Source of the DNA: CAZYMF01 sp964648215
Lineage (GTDB): Bacteria; Desulfobacterota; Binatia; HRBIN30; JACQVA1
Reading direction: 5' to 3'
DNA length: 8,652 bases
NCBI GenBank assembly: GCA_964648215.1
Contig: CAZYMF010000206.1
Location: 1-8,652, forward strand
Position numbers and translations under genes: made by a program. The notes beneath the pieces were generated by a model, which saw nothing but the letters and a program-made list of their open reading frames with translations, was not told the origin of the DNA and searched no databases. Of the stretch, positions 1-4,598 are shown in pieces (the first letter of the stretch is position 1; each line of letters opens with the position of its first letter).

Positions 1-344
1 CGCAAGGCGGGCAGCGGAAATACGCAGCCGGGATCTTCTTGCGCGTCCCGGGAATCGTAGCCGAAATGAGAGATGCGCAGCTCGGAGGCATCGGTGTTAG
101 TCGGAATCTCGCGATGGGAGGTGTCGTTCTGGAAGTGGAACGGCTCCTGATCGGAGCGGTAGATCCCGCCGGAAGCGATCAGGGCGATGCGACACTGCGC
201 CAGCGGCCGCCGCAGCGGCGCCCACGGCGGCGGCTCGGTCTCCGGATCGTTCTCGACCCAGCGATACGGCGCCTGCGTCGCGTAGAGGGCGCGGGTGCGA
301 TCGATGTAGCGGACGACGTCGGCGGGGATGGCGGCGGGATCCAT
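1..344 (-). CDS. GrdB-like (glycine/sarcosine/betaine reductase selenoprotein B family) protein, 5' part
   Basis: This is an N-terminal fragment of about 114 residues that runs off the left edge of the window. Reading leftward from ATG 344, the translation includes LAQCRIALIASGGIYRSDQE, then DTSHREIP, then LRISHFGYDS, and ends near VFPLPAL. This order (ALI-ASGGIY, the SxREIP patch, the LRISHFGYD patch, VFPL) is typical of proteins annotated as GrdB-like reductase components. True GrdB is a selenocysteine subunit of clostridial glycine reductase. Many homologues in aerobic and uncultured lineages are stand-alone proteins of unknown reaction, so function is not assigned. A TGA stop lies six codons upstream in frame, leaving ATG 344 as the only plausible start. 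No Shine-Dalgarno motif precedes it, and a possible leaderless promoter lies immediately upstream. The usual U/C-containing active-site segment would lie beyond the window. Family assignment is from memory of the motif pattern. Confidence 0.8.
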   Translation of the reverse strand, partial: MDPAAIPADVVRYIDRTRALYATQAPYRWVENDPETEPPPWAPLRRPLAQCRIALIASGGIYRSDQEPFHFQNDTSHREIPTNTDASELRISHFGYDSRDAQEDPGCVFPLPAL

Positions 345-350
345 GCCGCG

Positions 351-379
351 AAGATAGCATCAATGACCCGGCGGGTCAG
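351..379 (-). promoter_or_regulatory. Candidate leaderless promoter with overlapping palindrome before the GrdB-like gene
   Basis: On the minus strand CTGACC (374-379) is followed after 17 bases by TATCTT (351-356), giving 4/6 and 4/6 matches to sigma-70 boxes. The predicted transcription start, 6-7 bases after the -10, falls at the ATG (344). That would make the message leaderless and agrees with the absence of a Shine-Dalgarno sequence. A perfect inverted repeat TGACCC-GGC-GGGTCA (364-378) sits across the spacer and the edge of the -35, where a repressor could bind. All of this is prediction from motif matches. Confidence 0.3.
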
Positions 380-496
380 GCGTCCGCAACCGAAATGAGA
401 AACAGTCGTCACGAAGCCGCTGGCCTCGCCCGAGATACACGAAAACGACCCGGAGGCGCCGGCTCTTCCGCATTCTTGTTTGGGTCCATCAGTGTG
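380..496. other. Non-coding flank between the end of the cassette array and the left-edge gene
   Basis: No convincing gene, RNA or repeat is seen between the last attC boundary and the upstream region of the GrdB-like gene. The short open frames here have no family resemblance. The stretch could be a remnant of a deleted third cassette or ordinary chromosomal flank. Confidence 0.4.
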
Positions 497-631
497 GCCG
501 AACGCTTGAGCTCACGCGCAGCGGGCACGATGCCCCGTTTCAACTCACCGGACTCGCTGCCCGCGGCGCGTACGTCGTGCGCGTGAGCCGCGCGCGTGCT
601 CTTGCGCGTCGGCTCCATGCTGTTGTTCGGC
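497..631 (-). other. attC recombination site of cassette 2 (135 bp)
   Basis: The outer boxes on the minus strand are GCCGAAC (631-625) and GTTCGGC (503-497), perfectly complementary over 7 bp. Next to them 508-511 (GAGC) pairs with 612-615 (GCTC), and 504-507 pairs 3 of 4 with 617-620, leaving C616 as a single extrahelical base. The centre folds further: GCTCACGC (510-517) is the exact reverse complement of GCGTGAGC (581-588), and GCGGGCA (521-527) of TGCCCGC (558-564). The site begins 11 bases after the toxin stop codon, the compact spacing expected in a cassette. The long, VCR-like length and single clear extrahelical base make it less canonical than the other attC here. Confidence 0.8.
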
Positions 632-642
632 CTTCGTCCGGT

Positions 643-939
643 TCACCCGTGCGCACGCTTCAGCCAGTAACCTGGGCGCCGGCTCTGGTGCGCCACGGCT
701 ACGACGAAGATCTGATCCATTTCAATCGAGTAGAGGAGCGTGAACGGAAAGCCGGCGACCAGTCGTTTTCGGACGTCACCCCGCCAGACCGGCCCGGCCT
801 CTGGGGACGAAACAATCCGCTGACTCGCCTGCTCAACCGCGTTGAGGAAGTCCCACCCGAGGCCCACTGATCTCGCCTCGTAGTACGAGGCCGACTCCAG
901 CATCTCTTCGAGCGCCTCCGCGTGAAAGACGACATTCAT
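643..939 (-). CDS. RelE/ParE-family toxin (type II toxin-antitoxin system)
   Basis: A 98-residue protein with the ParE/RelE toxin pattern: FHAEALEEMLESASYYEARS near the N-terminus (two helices ending in the usual YY), then FLNAVEQASQRI and SPEAGPVW around residues 32-52. It ends with the strands VRKRLVAGFPFTLLYSI and IFVVAVAHQSRRPGYW (about residues 56-93). Members of this fold inhibit either DNA gyrase (ParE) or translation (RelE); the sequence alone does not decide which. The ATG at 939 overlaps the stop of the antitoxin gene by 4 bases (ATGA), the standard translational coupling in these operons. The gene lies inside integron cassette 2. Length and motifs look intact, so the toxin is probably functional. 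Confidence 0.88.
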   Translation of the reverse strand: MNVVFHAEALEEMLESASYYEARSVGLGWDFLNAVEQASQRIVSSPEAGPVWRGDVRKRLVAGFPFTLLYSIEMDQIFVVAVAHQSRRPGYWLKRAHG

Positions 940-1169
940 TTGCGAAGCGCATTGCGCGCTCGCGCAAAGGCTTCGTCTGCAGGCACGCCTCGCACCTTAC
1001 CAGACCGCAGTTCTTCGAGCCGACGTTCGGCCTCAGCGAGCCAGAGCGCTTCGACATCTGGGTCAACGTCCTTGTCCAAGCTGGCGATCAGATCCTGAGC
1101 GAGCCGAACCCGTTCCCGCTCGGGCAACTTGAGTGCGCTGGCCACGATCTCCTCAAAACGAGCATCCAT
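936..1169 (-). CDS. Addiction-module antitoxin (PF09720/TIGR02574-like)
   Basis: A 77-residue protein beginning MDARFEEIVASALKLPERER, followed by VRLAQDLIASLD, then DPDVEALWLAEAERRLEELRSG and a C-terminal VPADEAFARARNALRK. This matches the small antitoxin family paired with RelE/ParE toxins: the LP-x-ER-x-LA-x-LIASLD helix, the W-x-x-E-x-x-RRxEE helix, and a VPxxEAxxRxR tail that wraps the toxin. The ATG at 1169 is chosen over an upstream in-frame start (1265) because GGAGG lies 9 bases before it, the family begins there, and the longer form would read through the attC. It is first in a two-gene operon with the toxin. The protein likely neutralises the toxin and may help repress the operon. 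Confidence 0.88.
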   Translation of the reverse strand: MDARFEEIVASALKLPERERVRLAQDLIASLDKDVDPDVEALWLAEAERRLEELRSGKVRGVPADEAFARARNALRK

Positions 1170-1192
1170 TCGCCAAGTCCTCCAACTCCACA

Positions 1193-1207
1193 ATGATAAC
1201 AGATCAT
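1193..1207 (-). promoter_or_regulatory. Cassette-borne promoter and operator-like palindrome of the toxin-antitoxin operon
   Basis: On the minus strand TGTTATCAT (1201-1193) reads as an extended -10 element (TGn then TATCAT), about 24 bases before the antitoxin ATG and just upstream of its GGAGG. There is no good -35. The same bases form a perfect inverted repeat, ATGAT-AACAG-ATCAT (1193-1207), covering the -10, as expected for an autoregulatory operator. It lies only 10 bases inside the cassette boundary, so the operon carries its own promoter and need not depend on an integron promoter. Binding and activity are inferred. Confidence 0.5.
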
Positions 1208-1216
1208 GTCGACGCC

Positions 1217-1302
1217 GCCGAACGCCTGCGTTGAGCCGCGGCGCAGGATGCTCGCGATATGCCACCGAAGCCCATGCCGTCGGCTCGAACGCTTTGTTCG
1301 GT
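1217..1302 (-). other. attC recombination site of cassette 1 (86 bp)
   Basis: The outer boxes on the minus strand are ACCGAAC (1302-1296) and GTTCGGC (1223-1217), complementary at 6 of 7 positions. Inside, GCGTT (1228-1232) pairs with AACGC (1288-1292), GAGCCG (1233-1238) with CGGCTC (1281-1286), and CGGC (1239-1242) with GCCG (1276-1279). This 15-bp stem is interrupted only by two single unpaired bases on one arm, G1287 and T1280. In the integron literature the folded bottom strand of attC carries extrahelical G and T in this order from the core; here the bottom strand is the plus strand, and the order agrees. The site starts 5 bases after the lipoprotein gene's stop codon. This is a textbook attC. 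Confidence 0.92.
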
Positions 1303-1307
1303 ATCGC

Positions 1308-1952
1308 TCACCTCGATGACCTAGATGCTGCCTGCGGCTGCTTCATCGCCTGCGGCTTCCATGCCTTCACACATTCTCTCAAGTGGTCGTCATAGGCCTG
1401 AGGATGCCAATCGGTCGAACCGGGTATTAGGCGAAACGGTAGAAAAAGCCACCCCGAATATGTTGTGACAGGCCAGTCGCAGGAGAACGTGTCACCGGCC
1501 TCGGTGACGAAGTGCACTCCGAGGTCGCGGTGTACAAACAAGGGAAAAAGACCAAGCGTGAGAACAAACAGCCCGCCGTCCCATGCTTCGCTATCGGCGT
1601 CCGCACTGGGCGGTCGTGGCTGCTCGAGCAGCTCGAAGCGAATGGCGGTGGCGCTGTGGTCTTCATCAAGATAGCCGACGCTCGCGAAGCCACCGGATCG
1701 ACGGAGGTGCTGGACAGCAAACTCGACCCTGTCACGCTCAAGTGCCCACGGCCATGGGGCAGGTTCGTCAGGGTCGGGTCGGCGGGTCACAAGGTCGATG
1801 TTAGGACCTAATTCCAATTTGGCAGGCTCTGTGGGTGTGCGATCGACGGAAAGGACGGTAATCGACGAGAACGCATGCTGTAGCTGCGGGCGTGAACAGG
1901 CAGGAAGAGCGGCCGGCGCAGCCAGCGTGAATAAGATCATTGCGGTCTTCAT
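1308..1952 (-). CDS. Cassette-encoded lipoprotein of unknown function
   Basis: A 214-residue protein. ATG 1952 gives MKTAMILFTLAAPAALPACS, a signal peptide ending in the lipobox LPAC with the acylated cysteine at residue 19, so it is probably membrane-anchored. An in-frame TTG at 1970 would add six residues and lies right at the cassette boundary; ATG is preferred because it starts the signal peptide, though no strong Shine-Dalgarno is present. The mature part has FELLEQPRPP, a hydrophobic GGLFVLTLGLFPLFV (about residues 125-140), and TYSGWLFLPFRLIPG near residue 170. The family is not recognised. It resembles in layout small lipoproteins with a beta-rich body and a short hydrophobic loop. 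It is the sole gene of integron cassette 1; its attC follows 5 bases after the stop. Secreted and membrane proteins of unknown role are common integron cargo. Confidence 0.8.
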   Translation of the reverse strand: MKTAMILFTLAAPAALPACSRPQLQHAFSSITVLSVDRTPTEPAKLELGPNIDLVTRRPDPDEPAPWPWALERDRVEFAVQHLRRSGGFASVGYLDEDHSATAIRFELLEQPRPPSADADSEAWDGGLFVLTLGLFPLFVHRDLGVHFVTEAGDTFSCDWPVTTYSGWLFLPFRLIPGSTDWHPQAYDDHLRECVKAWKPQAMKQPQAASRSSR

Positions 1953-1970
1953 TTGCGACAGGCCCCGCAA

Positions 1971-2153
1971 GCCGAACTACTCACTTACCCGATTTATGCG
2001 TACTAACTGACTCGTCAACCCACGCCAGCTCCGGCTTCTCTTGGGGCAACCGCGTTACCGACAGAAGGATCGCAATCCGTCTTATGTTCAACGACTTGTC
2101 TCGGAAGACTATCCCGGTGGCGTGGAACATTCCACACTCCGCTTGGCTTCGTA
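1971..2153 (-). promoter_or_regulatory. Presumed attI region with possible cassette promoter
   Basis: This 183-bp stretch lies between the stop of the intI remnant and the first cassette. Its end carries GTTCGGC (minus strand, 1977-1971), identical to the cores ending both attC sites, so the attI crossover point is well supported. The rest is not recognisable as attI because these sites vary by lineage. On the minus strand TTGACG (2018-2013) with a 16-base spacer before TAAATC (1996-1991) is a possible promoter reading into cassette 1; the -35 matches 5/6 but the -10 only 3/6. GTT-starting motifs near 2019 and 2008 could be extra integrase-binding repeats, but this is speculative. Confidence 0.5.
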
Positions 2154-2994
2154 TCACACGAACTGCTTGCCCGCCAGGAGACGGTCGGCCGGGCTCTCCA
2201 CTCCTCGACCCCCGCGATTGAGCACGTGCGTGTAGATCATCGTCGTCTTCACGTCGCGATGACCCAGCAGCTCCTGCACCGTGCGAATGTCGTAACCTGC
2301 CTCGAGCAGGTGCGTCGCGAAGCAACGCTCCGGAGAGTGTGCGGCCCTACGGGCTTCGTCATCCCCACTTTGCGAGCCGCGCTGCGGATCGCTTTCTTGT
2401 CGCTTTCTGCAACACCGACTCGTGCACGTGATGCCGCAAGCGCCGCCCGCAGCGCGGGTCCGCTGAGATCTTCGAGGCGGGGAAGACCCACTGCCAACTC
2501 CACTCCCGATCCGCGTTCGGATACTTCGCCGCCAGCGCGTCCGGCAAGAGCACGTGGCCGTATCCCTGCCGCAGGTCGGCCTCGTGAAGCCGCCGCACTC
2601 GCGCCAGATGCTGGGTCAAGGGATCCTTGACCGCAGCCGGCAACATCGTCACCCGATCCTTGCTGCCCTTTCCCTCGCGCACGACAATTTCGTTGCGCGA
2701 AAACTCGATGTCCTTCACCCGCAACCGCAAGCACTCGAACAGCCTCAGGCCCGAGCCGTACAAGAGCGTCCCCATGATCCACGACACCCCCGCGAGGGCA
2801 CCCAAGAGCGCATCGACCTCCGCGCGCGTCAACACCACCGGCAGACGGCGCGGACGACGCGCCCGCACGATATCGTCGAGCCACCCTGGATCGCGGCCCA
2901 GAAGCTCGCGATAGAGAAACAGCAGCGCCGCCAAGGCCTGGTCCTGCGTCGAAGCGCTGACACGACGGCGAACCGCCAGGGCAAGCCTCGCGAC
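2154..2994 (-). pseudogene. intI: Integron integrase remnant (frameshifted, 5'-truncated)
   Basis: A tyrosine recombinase read in three frames. Frame 1 (2994 to about 2401) runs from RRRVSASTQDQALAALLFLY through LLYGSGLRLFECLRLRVKDI, which has the first catalytic Arg. It continues through GKGSKDR (Lys) to AAKYPNADREWSWQWVFPAS. That last patch is the extra domain that separates IntI from other XerC-like recombinases. Near 2400 one base is missing; frame 2 continues AIRSAARKVGMTKPVGPHTL, holding the catalytic His and Arg. Between 2322 and 2332 a second shift leads to frame 3: FATHLLEAGYDIRTVQELLG, then H, TTMIYTHVLNRGG with the nucleophile Tyr, and a TGA at 2156-2154. The first 60-70 residues of a normal IntI (about 320-340) are not found in any frame upstream. 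All catalytic residues survive, but no single intact reading frame exists, so the enzyme is presumed dead unless the shifts are sequencing errors. Confidence 0.9.
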
Positions 2995-3096
2995 CGTGCC
3001 GCACCCCGCGCGGCCGAAACCGCTAGAGTGAACACCAGCTAACCTTCTGGGGCCTTGTCGCTGCGCCGCCGCATGACATTTCCCCGCCACCGCACT

Positions 3097-3111
3097 ATGG
3101 TTTCCAACCAT
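3097..3111. repeat. Short perfect inverted repeat upstream of the methyltransferase gene
   Basis: ATGGTT-TCC-AACCAT is a 6-bp stem with a 3-base loop, 51 bases before the methyltransferase start. It could be an operator or a hairpin in the leader. No promoter boxes are clear nearby, so its role is open. Confidence 0.35.
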
Positions 3112-3114
3112 GAG

Positions 3115-3144
3115 CTATCGACCTTCGACCATCGACCATCGACT
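3115..3144. repeat. Short tandem repeat of a CGACCAT-type unit
   Basis: The stretch reads as about three imperfect copies of a 9-10-base unit built on ATCGACC (CTATCGACC, TTCGACC, ATCGACC, ATCGACT). It lies immediately upstream of the methyltransferase ribosome-binding site. Similar low-complexity ATCGACC runs occur between genes in other high-GC genomes; function unknown. Confidence 0.6.
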
Positions 3145-3162
3145 CTCTTCAGGAGCCTCAAG

Positions 3163-4215
3163 ATGAATCGTGACCTCGTACAGGCCTTCATGGCCCGCTT
3201 CATGGAAATGGCCTCGGGCGCGGCCGTGCTCGGCATCGTCGGCGTCGGCGATCGCACGGGCCTGTTCGTCAAGATGGCCGGGCAGGGCCCGCTGACGCTG
3301 GCGCAGATCGTCGAGCGCACCGGGCTGCAGGAGCGCTACCTGCGTGAGGCGCTCTCCTCGCTCGCCGCGGCGCAGATCCTGCGCTACGACCCGACGGCGG
3401 AGACCTTCGAGCTGCCCGACGAGCACGCCGCCTGTCTCGCCGATGAGCGCAGCCCGTACTTCCTCGCCGGGTGGACGCAGGTGCTGCCGGCGCTGATGCG
3501 CGCCATTCCCGGCGTCGCCCGCGCCTGTCGCGAGGGCGGCGGCGTGCCCTACTCCGAGTTCGGCGAGGACATGGTCGCCGGCATCGATCGCTCCAACAGC
3601 CCGGGCATGCGCATTCTGCTGACGCGCAAGTGGCTGCCGGCGATGCCCGACGTCGTCAAGCGGCTGCAGGACGGTATCCGCGTCGCCGATGTCGGCTGCG
3701 GCTCCGGCACCTCCACCATCACCATGGCCAAGGCCTATCCGAGCTCGCGGGTGATCGGCTACGACGTCGATCCCACCTCGATCGCGCGCGCCCGCGCGGC
3801 CGCGCACAGCGAGGGCATCACCAACGCCCAGTTCGAGCAGGTCGGCGCCGAGTCGCTGCCGATCGAGACGCCCTTCGACCTCGTCACCGCGTTCGACGTC
3901 ATTCACGACACCGTCAACCCGCGCGCGGTCCTGCGCCGCATTCGCCAGGCGCTGCACGCCGACGGCACCTTCTTCATGGTCGAGCCCTTCGCCGCCGACC
4001 GGCTGGAGGACAACCTCCACTCCGGCGGCGCGTTGCTCTACGCGATGAGCACGCTGCACTGCATGACCGTGTCGCTCGCTCACGGCGGCGAGGGTCTGGG
4101 AAGCGCGTGGGGCGCCAAGCGCGCCGAGGAGCTGTGCCGCGAGGCGGGGTTCCGTCACTTCCGCCGGCTGGAGGTCATGAACCCGTTCAACGCCTTCTAC
4201 GAGATCCGGCCGTAG
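3163..4215 (+). CDS. Class I SAM-dependent methyltransferase with N-terminal winged-helix-like domain
   Basis: A 350-residue protein. ATG 3163 is chosen because AGGAG (3151-3155) sits 7 bases before it; a longer in-frame reading from 3055 would translate the tandem repeat. Residues about 1-85 (including LVQAFMARFMEMASGAAVLG and LTLAQIVERTGLQERYLREA) form the dimerisation/winged-helix part seen in O-methyltransferase-like proteins. The Rossmann domain has motif I VADVGCGSGTS (about 174-184), the acidic GYDVDP (199-204) that binds the SAM ribose, and FDVIHDT (about 244-250) at the position of motif II/post-motif. The full set of SAM-binding motifs predicts an active methyltransferase; the substrate cannot be told from sequence. 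The gene appears monocistronic and is transcribed away from the integron. Proteins of this layout are often annotated as transcriptional regulator/methyltransferase. Confidence 0.9.
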   Translation: MNRDLVQAFMARFMEMASGAAVLGIVGVGDRTGLFVKMAGQGPLTLAQIVERTGLQERYLREALSSLAAAQILRYDPTAETFELPDEHAACLADERSPYFLAGWTQVLPALMRAIPGVARACREGGGVPYSEFGEDMVAGIDRSNSPGMRILLTRKWLPAMPDVVKRLQDGIRVADVGCGSGTSTITMAKAYPSSRVIGYDVDPTSIARARAAAHSEGITNAQFEQVGAESLPIETPFDLVTAFDVIHDTVNPRAVLRRIRQALHADGTFFMVEPFAADRLEDNLHSGGALLYAMSTLHCMTVSLAHGGEGLGSAWGAKRAEELCREAGFRHFRRLEVMNPFNAFYEIRP

Positions 4216-4237
4216 GAGGTGGCCGGAAGAAGAGACG

Positions 4238-4279
4238 AACCACCGAGGCACAGAGTGCACAGAGAAAGACCACGGAGGG
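4238..4279. repeat. CACAGAG-type interspersed repeat
   Basis: The sequence contains AACCACCGAGG, CACAGAGTG, CACAGAGAAAGA and CCACGGAGG in a row, an imperfect tandem of a 9-12-base ACCACNGAG unit. Very similar ACCACAGAGGCACAGAG stretches recur between genes in many unrelated large bacterial genomes. It begins 23 bases after the methyltransferase stop codon. Confidence 0.6.
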
Positions 4280-4313
4280 CGGAGATAAGGCCGAAGGTGC
4301 CGCGCTACGGACG

Positions 4314-4350
4314 CGGCCGCAGAACGGGATTGAAGCCGCGGCCGAGTTTT
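4314..4350 (+). terminator. Weak rho-independent terminator candidate
   Basis: CGGCCGC (4314-4320) pairs exactly with GCGGCCG (4338-4344), a 7-bp GC-only stem with a 17-base loop, followed by AGTTTT. The loop is long and the T-run short. It lies 99 bases after the methyltransferase stop and just before the next gene. Confidence 0.3.
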
Positions 4351-4364
4351 GACAGACTGCAACC

Positions 4365-4562
4365 ATGCGGGCTCTGGTGATCTCGGCGTTGGCGGCGTTG
4401 CTGATGGTGACGGCTGCGGGCTGCTCGGGCGGCAGCGAGAGCGGCTCGCCGGCAACGACGACGAACGCGCAGATCGCGTCGAACGGACCGACACCACCCT
4501 TTCGCAACCTCGGCAAGCGCGAGGAGTCCAACCTGCCGCCGCCGCCGAAGCAGCCGAGGTGA
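4365..4562 (+). CDS. Small putative lipoprotein (65 residues)
   Basis: The protein begins MRALVISALAALLMVTAAGC, a short basic start, a hydrophobic core and a lipobox-like TAAGC with the acylated cysteine at residue 20. The mature part is only 45 residues, rich in Gly, Ser, Thr and Pro, and ends PPPPKQPR. Short low-complexity lipoproteins of this kind are common in Gram-negatives and usually have no assigned function. No clear Shine-Dalgarno precedes the ATG. It is convergent with the next gene, the stops being 36 bases apart. The lipobox has Ala rather than Leu at -3, which lowers certainty. Confidence 0.6.
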   Translation: MRALVISALAALLMVTAAGCSGGSESGSPATTTNAQIASNGPTPPFRNLGKREESNLPPPPKQPR

Positions 4563-4578
4563 GGCGGCGCCTTGGCCC

Positions 4579-4594
4579 CGCCCACCGGCGGGCG
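4579..4594. terminator. Hairpin between two convergent genes
   Basis: CGCCC (4579-4583) pairs with GGGCG (4590-4594) around a 6-base loop in the 36-bp gap between the convergent stops. It has no T-run on either side, so a terminator role is only suggested by position. Confidence 0.2.
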
Positions 4595-4598
4595 CGAT

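Larger units (their letters stand above)
497..2994 (-). mobile_element. Decayed chromosomal integron with inverted integrase and two cassettes
   Basis: Reading on the minus strand, the order is intI remnant, about 180 bp holding a presumed attI, cassette 1 (lipoprotein gene plus attC) and cassette 2 (antitoxin-toxin plus attC). Three identical GTTCGGC cores mark the junctions attI/cassette 1 (1971-1977), cassette 1/cassette 2 (1217-1223) and the end of the array (497-503). Recombination between G and TT would give cassettes of 754 bp (1223-1976) and 720 bp (503-1222). Cassette genes normally diverge from intI; here they follow its 3' end in the same direction, as reported for the Treponema denticola integron and a few others. 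The integrase is broken, so cassettes could move only with an integrase supplied from elsewhere. The two well-formed attC sites with matching cores make the integron assignment strong. Confidence 0.85.

Noticed and set aside
409..618. A 69-codon minus-strand open frame
   Set aside because: It is almost wholly inside the 135-bp attC and its flank, and has no family resemblance or ribosome-binding site.
936..1265. Longer antitoxin start at 1265
   Set aside because: The added 32 residues would be read from the attC and cassette boundary; ATG 1169 has a ribosome-binding site and matches the family start.
2082..2088. GTTCAAC, matching an attC outer-box consensus
   Set aside because: No complementary partner lies within 60-140 bases in either direction, so it does not form an attC.
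1981..2325. A 114-codon minus-strand open frame over the intI end
   Set aside because: Its first half is the wrong frame of the integrase C-terminus (the real frame reads FATHLLEAG to YTHVLNRGG), and the rest runs through the presumed attI.
4349..4354. TTGACA as a -35 box for the small lipoprotein gene
   Set aside because: It is only 10 bases before the ATG, so a -10 at normal spacing would fall inside the gene.
3115..4497. A 460-codon open frame antisense to the methyltransferase
   Set aside because: It is a GC-driven shadow spanning a repeat and intergenic DNA, with no recognisable domain, while the plus frame has a full SAM-binding motif set and a good ribosome-binding site.
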